Part shown: one piece after another, positions 5,840 through 18,800 of the stretch
How positions within the stretch are numbered: the first letter of the stretch is position 1
Layout of the letters: each line of letters starts with the position of its first letter
IMG/VR virus record: IMGVR_UViG_3300025098_000162
Location: 1 to 33,002 of that record
Direction: 5' to 3' (one strand)
From: a virus
DNA: 33,002 bases
Translations under genes and position numbers: made by a program
The notes under the pieces: generated by a model
The model's database searches: none
What the model was told of the DNA's origin: nothing
Seen by the model: the letters and a program-made list of their open reading frames with translations, nothing else

Positions 5840-8800
5840 ATGAGTTCATTTGGTTCGGGTTCAACCACCACAGCAGGTGCGTCTATCACTCTTAGAAACT
5901 ACACAGGCACAGATGGAAATCAAGCAGGAACAGACGGTCTTGTACCAGGGCCAGGCATTGCACAGGCAGGCTATGTTCTAGGTGCAGGGGGCGATTGGAC
6001 ACTTGATGTCCTAGCCATCAACGACCTCGCAGATGCTACTAATCGGATTGCTACTACAGCTTTTGTTCAAAATCGAGTTGCACAGATTGTTGCAGGTGGT
6101 GGGGGTATTGTTCTTGGAGGACTCCAAGATGTTGATCTTGCAGGTCTAGCTGATGACCAACTCTTACAATACAATCTAGCTGATTTAGAGTGGCAACCTG
6201 TCACTCTCACTCTCTCTTTGATTTCAGATGTTGATCTTGCAGGACTCCAAGATGGAAACGCTCTTGTTTATGATGCAGCCGCTAATAATGGGAACGGTGG
6301 TTGGGTTCCTGGTGAGGGTGGTGGTGGAGGTGCAGGAAATCTTAATGAGTTGGGTGATGTGACGATCAATGGAGGTGCTGACAAGCATTTCCTAGTTCGG
6401 AACGCTCAAGGTCAATATGTAAACCGATTGATTTCTACTGCTGACCTTAGTGATGAGGCAGATCTCGTCTTAGAGACAAGAGGAGCTACCTTTGGAGCTT
6501 TTGACTATGACTTTACAGGTGCTAACTCTATTACAGTTAAAGCCCCTGTTGGAGCTAATGACGCTACTACTAAGACTTATGTCGATACACAAGTAGCTAC
6601 GAAACAACCGATTGATGCCACTTTAACAGCTCTTGCTGGAGTGGTGACTGTTGCTGATAAACTCATCTATGCGACAGGTGCTGATGTTTTTGCGACCACA
6701 GACTTTACAAACTTTGGTCGAACTCTTATAGCGAACGCAAACGCTGGTGAAGCTCGTACTGATCTAGGATTAGGTACTTCAGCAGTCGAGGATGTTGGGG
6801 TCTTTGCACAGGTAGCAAATAACCTCAATGATCTAGCTGATGCAGGTACAGCCCGAACGAACTTAGGTTTAGGTACTTCTGCTGTAGAGCCTGTAGGCAC
6901 ATTCGCCCAAGTAGCAAATAATCTTAATGATCTAGCTGATGCAGGCACAGCTCGTACTAATCTTGGCTTAGGTACAGCCGCTGAGAGTGAAGTTGGAGAT
7001 TTCTTAGCTTCTAATGCTGACATAGACGATCTTGGTGGTATCTCGACAGCTGGTAAGGCCGAAGGCAAAATCCTTAAGTTCAACGCTCAAAATAATCTTG
7101 TAGTTGCTGATGATGAGGGCAAGACTCAAGAAGAAATCGAGGACATCGTTGGAGGTATGGTTGATGGTAATACTGAGACAGGTATTACTGTAACCTATCA
7201 AGGTGCTGATAATACTCTTGACTTTGTGGTCGATAACACAGTTGTGGGCTTCCTCGCAGGTAATCAAACCTTCAATGGAGACAAGACTTTCACAGGTGCT
7301 GTCGATCTTACAGGTGCTACAGCGACTGGTGCTACTCAAAACGCTTCGGACAACTCTACAAGTTTAGCGACTACAGCCTATGTCGATGCTCAGATCGACA
7401 CCGACATAACTGCTCTTGATCTCCCTAATAACTATCAAGGGCTAAATACAAACCTCACAAGTATATCGGGACTCAACATTGTTGATGGGTCAATGGTGAT
7501 AGGTGATGGGAATAACTCTTTTGAGATCTTAACCATTCAACTTGGGGTTGAGAACTTCTTAAAGAGTACAGGTCGTGTAGCCGCTCTTTCTGATGTGACT
7601 GTTAATAACGATGCACTGAACAACGCTAATCATATTCTCGTTAGTACAGGAGCAGGTGGTTTTGAAAGTCAGACGATTTCTACAACTAATCTCTCTAACA
7701 GTGGGGATATAGTCTTAGAGACTGCCGATGCGACCTTTGGAGCTAACACCTATGACTTTACAGGTGCTACAGCGATTACAGTTCCTGCACCTAATAATGC
7801 TTCCGATGCTACAACCAAGACTTATGTAGACACTCAAGTCGCTACAAAGCAAACTTCAGATGCTACTTTAACTGCCCTTGCAGGACTTGCAACAGGAGCT
7901 AAAAAGCTCATCTACTCTAATACAGGGGATGACGACTTAGAGATGATTGGTCTTTCAGATAATGCCAAGACCTTCATCTCCTCAGATGCAGAGCTTGGTG
8001 ATCTTGATAAAGTCACTATCGCTGGAGACATTGGGAATGGAAATGATGGTGAAACACTAAGATGGGATGGTGCTAACCTCGAATGGAAGAACTCGAAACT
8101 CGCTTTTGGCGATCTAAATCAGAATGTTGCTTCGACTCAGAATGTTGCTCTTTTAAATGGAGAGCAAACATTCAGTAATAACATCACATTTACAGCAGAG
8201 GTAGACCTTACAGGGGCGACAGCGACAGCAGAAACAGTAGCTAATAATAATGTCGAGGGTAACTCAACTAGGATCGCTACTACAGCATTTGTTAAAAATG
8301 TAGTTAATCAAGTAGGTGGGGTTTCAGACCTTGCCGACCTTACAGATGTGGCTCTTGGTGCAGACAATGGGAATGGTGTCGCAGAAGAGGTAGGTCAGGT
8401 TTTAAGGGTAAGTGCTGTTGTAAACAATGTCGCTACCTTCAGAAATGCTTCGTTGTCATTTGATGACTTGTCCGACACAGGAAATGTAGTTGAGACAGAT
8501 GCGAACGCTACTTTCGGTGCTTTCTCATACGACTTTACAGGGGCTACGATTACAGTACCAGCTCCACAAAATGGAGCAGAGGCCACAACTAAGACTTATG
8601 TTGATACTGAAGTCGGCGGTAAGCAAGACTCCAATGCCCGTCTTGATGACATCGCTGGTCTTGGGGTTGATAACAACCACTTTATTGTTGCTGATGGTGC
8701 GAACTTTACTCTTGAAAGCCCGACAGATGCTATTACGAGCTTGGGTATGGGGGTCGGTAATAACGATCTCTTGATTGGTACAGGGGCGAACACTTTTGGA

Positions 8801-11800
8801 ACGATTGCTACCACAGCAAATGGTAGATCTTTCCTTGCTTCCGAAGCAGGTGTGAATGACCTTTCAGATGTTTTGATTGCAGGTGTCGCAAACGCTCAGA
8901 TCCTTGTCTATGATGCAGATGGTGGAGCGAACGATAACCAATGGAAGAATGTCTCGTTATCGGGAGACATCACAATCAGTAATGCAGGTGTCGCAACGAT
9001 TGGTGCTCTTGCTGTTGAAGAAGGTATGATTGCCAACAATGCGATCACTACTGATAAAATCAATAACGGTGCTGTAACCAATGCCAAGCTAGAAAACAGC
9101 TATGTTTCGATTACTGATGGTGCGAATACGGACACCCTTCCTCTTGGTCAGACCTTTACATTCAACAATGTGGAGAATGAGACAACCGTTGTTGTTTCAG
9201 CAGATCAAGGTGCTGGTGCAGACGGAGTTGAGATCACCATTGGGCTTCCCGATGATGTGACGATTGCTCAAGACCTCACAGTAACAAGAAATCTTATCGT
9301 CAATGGAACGACAACGACTCTTAATACTGCGACTCTTGATGTTGAAGATACAATCATTCGACTCAATAAAGGTGTGATGGATCTTAATGATGGTGCAGGT
9401 GGTGCTAACCCTAACGACATCGGATTGTTCTTTGAGAGAGGTACTACAGGAGATGACGCTATCTTCTATTGGGATGAAGGGGATGATTTCTTTAAACTTG
9501 GTCTAACAACCAATGACGACCATGAAGCTACAGATTTCGGAGCGACTACAACTCCAGGTGGATTACAGATCGGCTCGCTTGAGCTTAGAGATAATCTCGC
9601 AACTTCATTAGTAGTTAAAGAGGGAGCGAACGCTTATCTCACATTCGATACCTCTGATGGAACAGAGAAGGTTGTATTTGGTAAGGTCTTTGAAGCAGTT
9701 TCAGCTTCTAAGATTGGTAATGTAGAGATTTCAGATGGTCAGATCCAAACGACTGCTGGAAATAACAACCTCTCATTCAATGATAATAACTTAACCACAA
9801 CAGGTACAGCGAACTTCGGGGCGACCACAGTTGACTCCCTTGATGCTTCAAATGGTGGGATTACACAAGCAGGGGCGATCAGTGGGATTACAAGTCTTGC
9901 TGGTGCTTCGATGGATCTCCTACTAACAGATAATGATGCTGACGCACTTGACATTCGAGAAGCAGGTCTTGGTTCATATCTGACTTTTGATACTACCGAT
10001 GCTCAAGGGCAAGTTGTTGTAAATGAGGGTGGGGCTGACATCGACTTTAGAGTCGAGGGCGATAACTCCGACCACTTGATCTTTACTCAAGCGAGTACAG
10101 ATCGTGTGGGTATCAACACGAATAACCCGACAGCTCTTTTCCATGTAAACGGAAATAGCATACTTGTAGGAGACTTAACTCAAAGTGGTGGTGCTGTTGT
10201 TTTCAACAATGACCTTGGAGACAATGACTTCCGAGTAGCAGGCGACAATCAAGCCAATCTTTTATTTGTAGACGCTTCTGCCGACTCTGTTGGTATTGGT
10301 AAAAACAACCCAAGTAAGACCCTTGACATATCGGGTACTGTTGCGATTTCTAGCACTCTTGAGGTGGCAGGAAAGACAACTCTTGCAGGATCACTTGATC
10401 TCACAACAGGTTCAGCAACAGGTATTACCTTTAGGTCTGAGATTGCCGATGGTGGGGTAGATGCCGACCAAATTCTTCTAAGAGTAAATCAAGGGGGTGG
10501 AGGACCAGCATATAAGAGCATCAAGTGGGTAGCCGCTGACGATAGGTTCTCTGTTGAAAGCTCTCTCAAGTCCGAAGGCAACTTCATAGTGGGTGATAAT
10601 CAGTTTATCGCCAACGCTACAAACGGAAATCTTACGGTTGGCGGTACAGCTACCATTAATAATGCCGATGGTACAGCCGACCTTATCGTACAGAACAATG
10701 GGGTTGATGTCCTTAATGTAGATGCTTCGGCAGGTACAACCACAGTCACAGGTCAGCTCAAGACTGATGATCTAAGAGCTAAGACTGCTGACGGTGGTGG
10801 AGATGACTTCAAGATTCGCATTGAAGATAATGTTCCGAACGCTCTTGAGATTTCTGATGCTACCAACGCATTGTCCTTCATGGTGTTTGACACCTCAGAC
10901 AATGCAGAACTTATTAACCTTAATCAAGATACCTCATTCACGCTTGATGCTACTTTTAAGCGTGAGATTTCGATTGAGAATACGAACTCTAATGGTTTGT
11001 TTTTCAACTCAAATCGGGCAGGGGTTGCTTCGGAAGACGCTACCCTCATTACGATTGAGGGTGGTAATAACAAGAATGATGCAGTCCTTATTTGGGACAC
11101 ATCAGATAACGCTCTTAACCTCAATGCAGAAGCACAGGTTCACCTACAAGGTCTAAATGGATCAAACGCTCTAACGATTGGTGGTGCGTTGGTTGCCAAT
11201 GCGACCATCGTTATGACGACAGCAGGTGCAATCACTCTTGATGGTACGCTTGATTCCCCAACGATCAATACAGATAAGATCACAGATAAAACAGCAGATG
11301 GTCTTGTCATTGAACTTGCTGATGGTCTAAATGGTAGTGCCCTTTTAGTAAGTGATGCAGGTGGGGCTAACTATCTCACTATCAATACAGATGCACAGAC
11401 CCTTACATTTAATGAGGACGCAAACTTTGATGCTTCGGCTACCTTTGACACCACAGTAGAGGTCACAGGGATTACGACTCTTAATGACTCGCTCAAGGTC
11501 AACAAGGCAGGTTCTGATACAGGTATCATCTTCAATGCTGATCGTGGAGCAGGGGAGGACATCAACGCTCAAGACTTTGACGCACTCCTTCTCCATGTTG
11601 AGAATGGTGGGTCTAACGCTACAGATGCTTACTTCAAGTGGGATGACTCTGAAAGCTCATTCAAGATTGAGGGTGGTAAGCTATTCTCAGCGACCGAGAT
11701 TTCTATTGGGTCAGAAGCAGGTAATGCTCTCACCAAGAACCTCACGATTGGAACTGATGGTGCTGTCGGCACATCGGGTGCGATTACTACTAGCTCAGTA

Positions 11801-12775
11801 GTCAACTTTAGTACAGCTTCTCAAGGTGCGATTGTCTTTAACTCTGATCTTGGTGGAGGTGCTAATCCAGCTGACGATGATGACTTTGGTCTTACAGTTA
11901 ATCGTGGTGCAGAAGCAGACGCTAAACTTTATTGGGACGAGTCAGCAACCACATGGCAGTTTGAGACAGGTAATGTACAGGTTCAGAACTCGCTTGTGGT
12001 TGACTCAGATGCTAATGGTGCGATCACAGTATCAGATGGTTCTATCGTATCAGCTAGTGGTTCTATCAGCTTTGGTGATGACAACCTAACAACTACAGGT
12101 TCAATCACTTCTGCGAGTCCTGCCAACGCTACAGATGACACAACCGTAGCTACAACTGAGTGGGTTCGTGATCGTAGTATTGGCGATTTCTCTGATGTTA
12201 ATCTTGCCGACTTTGATGCCAACGATCAGATCCTCGTATGGGATCAAGTTAACCAAGAGTTTAAAAAGGGAACATCGGTCTATAACGCTGAACTGGCGAG
12301 AGATGATGTCGGTTCGGCTCTAGCAGGTGGTACACATACTTTCACAGGTGCAGATGGAACAATCGCATTTACGAATGATGACGCTAATGATGTGATTAAT
12401 CTCGCTCTAGGCATCACCACTGAAAACTTGAAAGATGTCTCGGCAGACCAAGCAACCAACAATCAAGTCTTGAGGTTTACGACAGCAGAGGGTGCGAACC
12501 AAAACAAGTATGTTCCTACTACACTTGGTACAGCGGCTGATGCAGACACAGGGCTTGATAATGGAGAAATACCAACACTAACAACTCACTATCTCTCAAA
12601 TCAAAGCGAGACAGCAGACCTTATCCTAACAGGTAGAGTTCTTGAGACTATTGACTATGGATTAGTATCCGAAGCCTTTGATGATGCTACCGATTACTCC
12701 ATTGACATGAATGGTACAGGTTTAGGTGATACCGTTATTTATGGCTCGGAGGATTATGGGATGCTTGTAGTTTAA
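5840..12775 (+). CDS. giant tail fibre protein 1
   Basis: 2311 residues. The start at 5840 (MSSFGSGSTTT) has AAAGGAG nine bases upstream; the open frame before it overlaps the divergent gene. The protein is low in Cys and rich in Gly, Asn, Asp, Thr and Ala, and is built of fibre repeats: three copies like ATKTYVDTQVATKQ, several of the form ST.IATTAFV, a 33-residue tandem (ARTNLGLGTSAVE..FAQVANNLNDLADAGT), and blocks around NGTTTTLNTATLDVEDTIIRLNKG and NGLFFNSNRAG. These are typical of trimeric beta-structured tail fibres. No intramolecular chaperone or enzymatic domain was seen; the C-terminus ends in YGSEDYGMLVV. With the next gene it probably forms a long adhesion fibre that recognises the host. 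Which end attaches to the baseplate is not evident. Confidence 0.9.
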   Translation: MSSFGSGSTTTAGASITLRNYTGTDGNQAGTDGLVPGPGIAQAGYVLGAGGDWTLDVLAINDLADATNRIATTAFVQNRVAQIVAGGGGIVLGGLQDVDLAGLADDQLLQYNLADLEWQPVTLTLSLISDVDLAGLQDGNALVYDAAANNGNGGWVPGEGGGGGAGNLNELGDVTINGGADKHFLVRNAQGQYVNRLISTADLSDEADLVLETRGATFGAFDYDFTGANSITVKAPVGANDATTKTYVDTQVATKQPIDATLTALAGVVTVADKLIYATGADVFATTDFTNFGRTLIANANAGEARTDLGLGTSAVEDVGVFAQVANNLNDLADAGTARTNLGLGTSAVEPVGTFAQVANNLNDLADAGTARTNLGLGTAAESEVGDFLASNADIDDLGGISTAGKAEGKILKFNAQNNLVVADDEGKTQEEIEDIVGGMVDGNTETGITVTYQGADNTLDFVVDNTVVGFLAGNQTFNGDKTFTGAVDLTGATATGATQNASDNSTSLATTAYVDAQIDTDITALDLPNNYQGLNTNLTSISGLNIVDGSMVIGDGNNSFEILTIQLGVENFLKSTGRVAALSDVTVNNDALNNANHILVSTGAGGFESQTISTTNLSNSGDIVLETADATFGANTYDFTGATAITVPAPNNASDATTKTYVDTQVATKQTSDATLTALAGLATGAKKLIYSNTGDDDLEMIGLSDNAKTFISSDAELGDLDKVTIAGDIGNGNDGETLRWDGANLEWKNSKLAFGDLNQNVASTQNVALLNGEQTFSNNITFTAEVDLTGATATAETVANNNVEGNSTRIATTAFVKNVVNQVGGVSDLADLTDVALGADNGNGVAEEVGQVLRVSAVVNNVATFRNASLSFDDLSDTGNVVETDANATFGAFSYDFTGATITVPAPQNGAEATTKTYVDTEVGGKQDSNARLDDIAGLGVDNNHFIVADGANFTLESPTDAITSLGMGVGNNDLLIGTGANTFGTIATTANGRSFLASEAGVNDLSDVLIAGVANAQILVYDADGGANDNQWKNVSLSGDITISNAGVATIGALAVEEGMIANNAITTDKINNGAVTNAKLENSYVSITDGANTDTLPLGQTFTFNNVENETTVVVSADQGAGADGVEITIGLPDDVTIAQDLTVTRNLIVNGTTTTLNTATLDVEDTIIRLNKGVMDLNDGAGGANPNDIGLFFERGTTGDDAIFYWDEGDDFFKLGLTTNDDHEATDFGATTTPGGLQIGSLELRDNLATSLVVKEGANAYLTFDTSDGTEKVVFGKVFEAVSASKIGNVEISDGQIQTTAGNNNLSFNDNNLTTTGTANFGATTVDSLDASNGGITQAGAISGITSLAGASMDLLLTDNDADALDIREAGLGSYLTFDTTDAQGQVVVNEGGADIDFRVEGDNSDHLIFTQASTDRVGINTNNPTALFHVNGNSILVGDLTQSGGAVVFNNDLGDNDFRVAGDNQANLLFVDASADSVGIGKNNPSKTLDISGTVAISSTLEVAGKTTLAGSLDLTTGSATGITFRSEIADGGVDADQILLRVNQGGGGPAYKSIKWVAADDRFSVESSLKSEGNFIVGDNQFIANATNGNLTVGGTATINNADGTADLIVQNNGVDVLNVDASAGTTTVTGQLKTDDLRAKTADGGGDDFKIRIEDNVPNALEISDATNALSFMVFDTSDNAELINLNQDTSFTLDATFKREISIENTNSNGLFFNSNRAGVASEDATLITIEGGNNKNDAVLIWDTSDNALNLNAEAQVHLQGLNGSNALTIGGALVANATIVMTTAGAITLDGTLDSPTINTDKITDKTADGLVIELADGLNGSALLVSDAGGANYLTINTDAQTLTFNEDANFDASATFDTTVEVTGITTLNDSLKVNKAGSDTGIIFNADRGAGEDINAQDFDALLLHVENGGSNATDAYFKWDDSESSFKIEGGKLFSATEISIGSEAGNALTKNLTIGTDGAVGTSGAITTSSVVNFSTASQGAIVFNSDLGGGANPADDDDFGLTVNRGAEADAKLYWDESATTWQFETGNVQVQNSLVVDSDANGAITVSDGSIVSASGSISFGDDNLTTTGSITSASPANATDDTTVATTEWVRDRSIGDFSDVNLADFDANDQILVWDQVNQEFKKGTSVYNAELARDDVGSALAGGTHTFTGADGTIAFTNDDANDVINLALGITTENLKDVSADQATNNQVLRFTTAEGANQNKYVPTTLGTAADADTGLDNGEIPTLTTHYLSNQSETADLILTGRVLETIDYGLVSEAFDDATDYSIDMNGTGLGDTVIYGSEDYGMLVV
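6752..7003 (+). repeat. 99-base tandem repeat in fibre gene 1
   Basis: About 2.5 units of a 33-residue repeat (ARTxLGLGTSAVExVGxFAQVANN / LNDLADAGT). The shared TGATCTAGCTGATGCAGG lies at 6829 and 6928, exactly 99 bases apart. Third positions differ between units, so the repeat is selected as protein rather than being a very recent duplication. Confidence 0.85.
11057..11226 (+). repeat. 170-base block shared by both fibre genes, copy 1
   Basis: This block (encoding EGGNNK...WDTSDNALNL...QVHLQGLNGSNALTIGGALVANA) matches 17529-17698 without gaps, with identical runs of 30, 26 and 22 bases. Most of the rest of the two fibre genes is similar only at protein level. Confidence 0.85.
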
Positions 12776-12782
12776 TAGTCTA

Positions 12783-12788
12783 TTTATA
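12783..12788 (+). promoter_or_regulatory. candidate promoter for the second fibre gene
   Basis: GTCTATTTATACC lies in the 58-base gap between the fibre genes, 45 bases before the start at 12834. It is nearly identical to the site at 4300. Confidence 0.45.
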
Positions 12789-12833
12789 CCTAACCAATAT
12801 AGAAACAGATAGTCCGATTTAAGGAGTCCAATC

Positions 12834-15800
12834 ATGGCTGTAAGAAGAGTCCAACTAAGAAGAGGCACTACCAATGACCACACAAATGGTGGTGGCTTTA
12901 CTGGTGCTGTAGGTGAGATCACCATAGACACAACCACTAAATCCATTCGTGTTCACGATGGTGGTCAAGCAGGTGGCTTCGACCTCATGCGAGCAGATAT
13001 GTCTAACAACCTCGCAGTCACCGGGGACATCAACTTCACTGATGATGCCCATGTGATTGGAGGGGCAATCAACACAGGTGGAGATGCCACACACATTCTC
13101 GATCTTGGTGCGGCTAATACCACTGTTCGTGTTCGAGGTACATTAAGTGTTGCGAACCAAACAACGCAAAATGACCTCCTTATCGAAAATAAGGTTATCG
13201 TTCTCGCTGATGGCGATGAGGGTGAACCAAACAGCAATGACTCTATTGGTATCCTCTTTACTAGAACCTTAGATACTCAAGATCCTGCTCAAGCCCAAGA
13301 CCCTGCATTGCTTTATTGGGACGAAGCGGCTGATCGCTTTAGGCTTGAAACCAACGATGTTACCGAAGCAGACGCGGATTGGAGAGCAGGAGCAACTGGT
13401 GCCGATTTAACTCTTAGGACTCTATATGCTCAGACTTCGGTTGATGTTAATGACGGAAACATCACCAATGTTGGACAGATTTCTTTGGCCTCAATCACTT
13501 TTGCTGACGCAGGTGCTTTCATTACGGTTACTGCCGAAGATGCTCTTGATGGTAAGGCATTTAATCTAAATGATGGAGGTGGTACTGAATACCTCACTAT
13601 CAACACAAATGCTGAGTCTACCACTCTAGGTGTACCTGCTAAGACAACGACTATTAGATCGAATACTGTAGATTTAGGAACAGACGCCGCTAATGATGTC
13701 GCTTTAGGTGTTGTAGCTCGAACAGGGGCTAATAATGCAGGTCAGTCTTTAACCATCTCAGCAGGTTCTGCTCCTACAGGTGGAGGTGAGAACCTTGATG
13801 GTGGTGATCTTATCCTTGCAACAGGTGCAGGTGATGGAACAGGTACAGCTTCTATTCAGTTCCAAACTAAAGTTTCTGGTACTGATACTGTAGCCGAGCG
13901 TATGCGTGTCCACACTAATGGTAATGTGGGTATCGGTGAAAATGCACCCGATACTCTCTTACACATTTCTGGTGCTGATACAGCGACTCTCACTCTTGAG
14001 AATACTACAGGTGGTAATGCTCAAGATGATGATCCCTCGACTATCTCATTTAAGGGTAATGCTCAAGTTAAGGCTCTAGCACAGATTGTAGGTGCTCACG
14101 ATGGGGTGGCAGATGACGATAAGGGTGTTCTTATCTTCAAGCCAAATAATGATGCCGACCCCACAGAAGCTCTTAGACTCGACTCGGCTCTTAAGGCTAC
14201 TTTTGCAGGTGCTGTAGAAATCGCTACCTCTCTCGATCTGACTGATGGTGCGATCAACAATGTGACTACTATTGATCTCGATAAAATTACAGATCGGGCG
14301 AATGATGGTATTGAGATTGAACTCCAAAACGGACAAGCTAGTGCGTTAGTTATTGATGACACAAATGGTGATACATTCTTAACAATTAACGCAGACGCTA
14401 ATACGATTACGCTTGGTCAAGCGACTACGCTTTCTTCGACACTCCAAGTGGACGGTGGTACTGCTACCATTCAAGGTGTTGAGGGTGGAACTGCTTCTCT
14501 TTTCCTCAATGCTGATGAAAGTGATGATGCAGGTGATAATTGGAGAGTCCAAGCTACAGATCATGCTACGAGAACTCTTGCCTTTGCAGGTGAGAATGAC
14601 GCTGGTAATGGTTATGTAGATGTTCTTACTCTTACAGGTGCGAATACAGAAGCGACTTCCTCTGCTACTGTTAAGGGAACACTTATTGTAAATGGAGAAA
14701 TCCAATCTGCGACAGACCTTGTTTTCCAAGTAGACAACGACAATAATGGAGACAACAAGTTCTCTTTCCAAGATGGTGATAACTCAGAGGTCGCTTCACT
14801 TACAGAAGCAGGTATCCTTACAGTCACAGGGTTATCCAACCTTAATGGTGGCATTGCAGTTGATACCAATAAGTTCACTGTTGCAGGTGATGACACTGGT
14901 AATACAGCGACTAAAGGAACGCTCACAGTTAGTGGCAATACAGTAGTTGGTGTTCAAGGTGAAGGTAGCCCGAACCTAAGCGTTATAAACAACGGAGGAA
15001 CGACCACCTTTAGCGTAACAGGTGCGACAGGGAATACGGCTGTCGCAGGTACGACTACTCTAAGCAACACCCTTAACATCGTTCAAGGTGTTGCTAGTGG
15101 TATCGTGTTCAACTCTGATCGTGCTAACGAGGCTGACCAAGATGCCTCTCTGATCTTAGTTAAAGACGCAGATGGTGGTACTGATGGTGCTTTTGCTTGG
15201 GATGATGGGTTAAACACCTTCTCATTCAGTGGTAGTAAGCTCAACTCTGTACTCGACTTTAGCGTTGGTACTCTCGCTACACCATCGACTACTATCAGTG
15301 CTACAACAGGTGCGATTGCTACAGCAGGTACAGCACCTGTTCTTACACTAAAGAACACTACAGGTGGTAATGGTGACGCTGATAGTCCAACACTAATTAA
15401 CTTCCAAGATGACGATGGTGCAGACCTCGCTCGTATTCAAGGCTCTCACGATGGTGGGGTTGACGATACTAAGGGTGATTTGATCTTCTCTACCAATGGT
15501 GGTGGGGGTCTTTCAGAAGCTCTTAGACTTGACTCGGCTAATCTTGCAACTTTTGCAGGGAACATCACAGCTCAAGACATCACAGCGAGTAATGGCACAA
15601 TCACTGTAGGTGCTAGTGGAGCTTCGATTGTAGCGACTGACGCTGATACACTTACGATCACAGAAACTACCATCGTAGCCGCAGGCAATCTCCAAGTTAA
15701 TGGAAACATTACAGGTGCTAATGAGGCTAAAGAAATCTTTGTGGCGAGTGTGGCTGAAGCAAGCACCATTACACTTGGTGGAGGTGGTACAGTCGTTTCG

Positions 15801-18800
15801 GGTGGTAAACTACGACTCGGTTCAAACATCATCGAGAACTCTGCTTCGGAGACTACGATCACTCTTGATGCCAATCAGAGAACTACTCTATCGGGTGATC
15901 TTGCTGTAGTCGGTGGTGCTAATGGTGGTTTAGGGGCGACCACAATCTTACTTGGTGCAGATGCGGCTAGACACTCAGCGATTAAAGTTGTGGCTCGTAC
16001 AGGGGCTAATGATGGTCAAGACCTCACTATCGAAGCAGGTTCAAGTGCTACCAATCAAGTAGACCAAGATGGTGGTGATCTCATCCTTTCATCTGGTGGC
16101 GGTGATGGTACAGGTACATCAGATATGGTCTTTAAGACTAAGATTACCAATGTAGACGCACCGACTACAAAGATGACTCTCAAGGGTAGTGGTAGATTGG
16201 GTCTTGGAGAGACAGCTCCAGACACTCTCTTACACTTGTCTAACGCATCTTCTCCAACCATCACTTTACAGAACCTCACAGCTTCTCAAGCAGAAGATGG
16301 TCGTTCGAGTGTGATTAAGTTTGTTGGTCAGAACAATGCAAACACAGAGGGCGAACTCGGAAACATTACCACAGCTCACGATGTGGGTAATGCGACAGCC
16401 GCAGGTAAGATGGTCTTTAGCTTGTTCAACAGTGTTGATAATGCTGTAGGCTCGGTCTTGACCCTCGACTCTGCTAAGAAAGCTACCTTTGCTAAAGATG
16501 TTGAGATCACAGGTGACCTCATCGTACAGGGGGATACCACTACGATTAATACTGCAACTCTCGATGTTGAGGATGCAGTTATTCGTATTAACAAGGGTGT
16601 AGCAGGTGGGGCTAATGCCAACGACATCGGTATCTTCTTTGAGAGAGGTACTGATGGAAATGACGGTATCTTCTTTTGGGGTGATGATGAGAGCTATTTC
16701 ATTCTCGGTACGACTACAGCCGCTCACACAGCAGTAGACTTTGCAGGTTCTACAACACCTAGTGGGTTGCAGATTGCTTCTCTTGAACTAAGAGATGATA
16801 ACGCAACCTCCCTCGTCATTAAAGAGGGAGCGAACGCATACATTACCTTTAACACACTCAATGCCGATCCGGGTGCAGGTAATGAGCAAGTAGAGTTCGG
16901 AAAGATCTTCACAGCCATTACAGGCTCAAAGATTGGTAATCTTACTCTTGCTAATGGGTCAATCACAGATAGTGGCAGTGCTATCAGCTTCGGTGATAAC
17001 ACACTAACCACAAGTGGTCTTGCGAGTCTTGACGGTGGTATTGATGTCAATGGTGAAGTGTTCACAGTATCAAATCTTGGTGCGACTGTTATCAAGAATA
17101 CTTTGACGCTTAACAACGCAGGGTCTACCTCTGACCTTGATGTTCAAGCTAACGGAACATCAGTCTTTAAGGTAGATGTGTCAGCACTAGACGCTATTGT
17201 TGGTGCAACTTCAACGCTCTTTACGAATAAGATCCAAGCTACCTCAGATGCTGACGATTCGCTCCAACTTTACCTCAAAGACAATACAGCTCTTGGTCTT
17301 GTTGTTTCAAATGTGAGCGACGATGTTGACTTTATCACAGTTAAGACAACGACAAACTCGGAGCTTATCACTCTTGTTCAAGCAACCTCTATCAGCGAGA
17401 CTTTAGAAGTTGTTGGTAATGCGACCTTTGATGCTGAAGTAAACATCGAGCAGGCGAATACCAATGGTATCTTCTTCAACTCGGATCTTGGAGCGAACCC
17501 TTCAATAGACGCTACTCTTATTACAGTTGAGGGTGGTAATAACAAGGGTGATGTGGTTCTCGCTTGGGACACATCAGATAACGCTCTTAACCTTAACGGG
17601 AACTCACAGGTTCACCTACAAGGTCTGAATGGATCAAATGCTCTAACGATTGGTGGTGCGTTGGTAGCTAACGCTACAATCACTATGACTACAGCCGGTG
17701 CGATTACAGCGACCTCAGCGACTTCGGCTTTTGCTTCGGGAACTACCATTGGTAATGTGACTTACAGCAATAATGAGATTGCAGGTGCGACTGATACCAC
17801 TCTAACGATTAAAGCTGAGACTGATCTGATCTTCCAGATTGACTCTGACAACGATGGTGGAGATGTTCAAAAGTTCTCGTTCCTAGATGGTGCAGGAACA
17901 GAAATCGCTAACCTCAGTGAAGTTGGTGATCTTCAGATTGATGGCGATCTTAGTGTTGATGGTGGAGACATTACCCTTACAGGTGGTCAAGACACCAACG
18001 CTGAGATTGAACTTAAGTCTGATGCAGGTGATGACGCTGGTGATAGTTGGAACATTTTAGCGACAGCTAATAGCGATCAACTCACCATTGGTAATGACAA
18101 GGCAGATAAGGGTACTTACGAACCAATTCTTACCCTTGTTGGCAATGCGACAGCGACTGACACTACAGCGACTTTTGCAGGTGATGTACTACTTAATGGT
18201 GGTGATCTTACTGTAAGGAACAAAGTAAACGCAGGTCATGCTGTAATCACTTTGATCGCTGACTCAGCAGGTGACGCTGACGGTGATGATAACGGAGATG
18301 TTTGGAAACTTGATGCCTCAGATGACTCGCAAACTCTTACAGTTTTCAATAACATTTCGGGTGGTGATGTTGCACAGCTTACCCTTGTTGGTAATGGGAC
18401 AGCGACATCGGGTCTAGCAACCTTCGCAGGTGATGTAACGCTCAATGGTAGTGATCTCACAATCACTTCACCAGACGCTACAGCGATTATCAACATTCAA
18501 TCACACTTAGGTGATGCGAATGGTGATAGTTGGAAGATTACAGGTTCAGATGAGAATAATCGTACTTTGACCTTTAGTGGTCAGAATACAGGTAATGCGA
18601 ACTATCAAAATGTACTTGTTTTAACTGCTAACGACACCTTGACTGACTCATTGGCTACCTTTGGTGGTGAGGTGACGATTTCGGGTACAGGCACTAACGC
18701 ACTTGATTTCTCGGCTAATAACATCACCATCGGTAATGCGATTGCAGGTAATACTCTTACTCTCGGTGCGAGTGCTTCGACAGTTGCTATCCCAGGTGAT

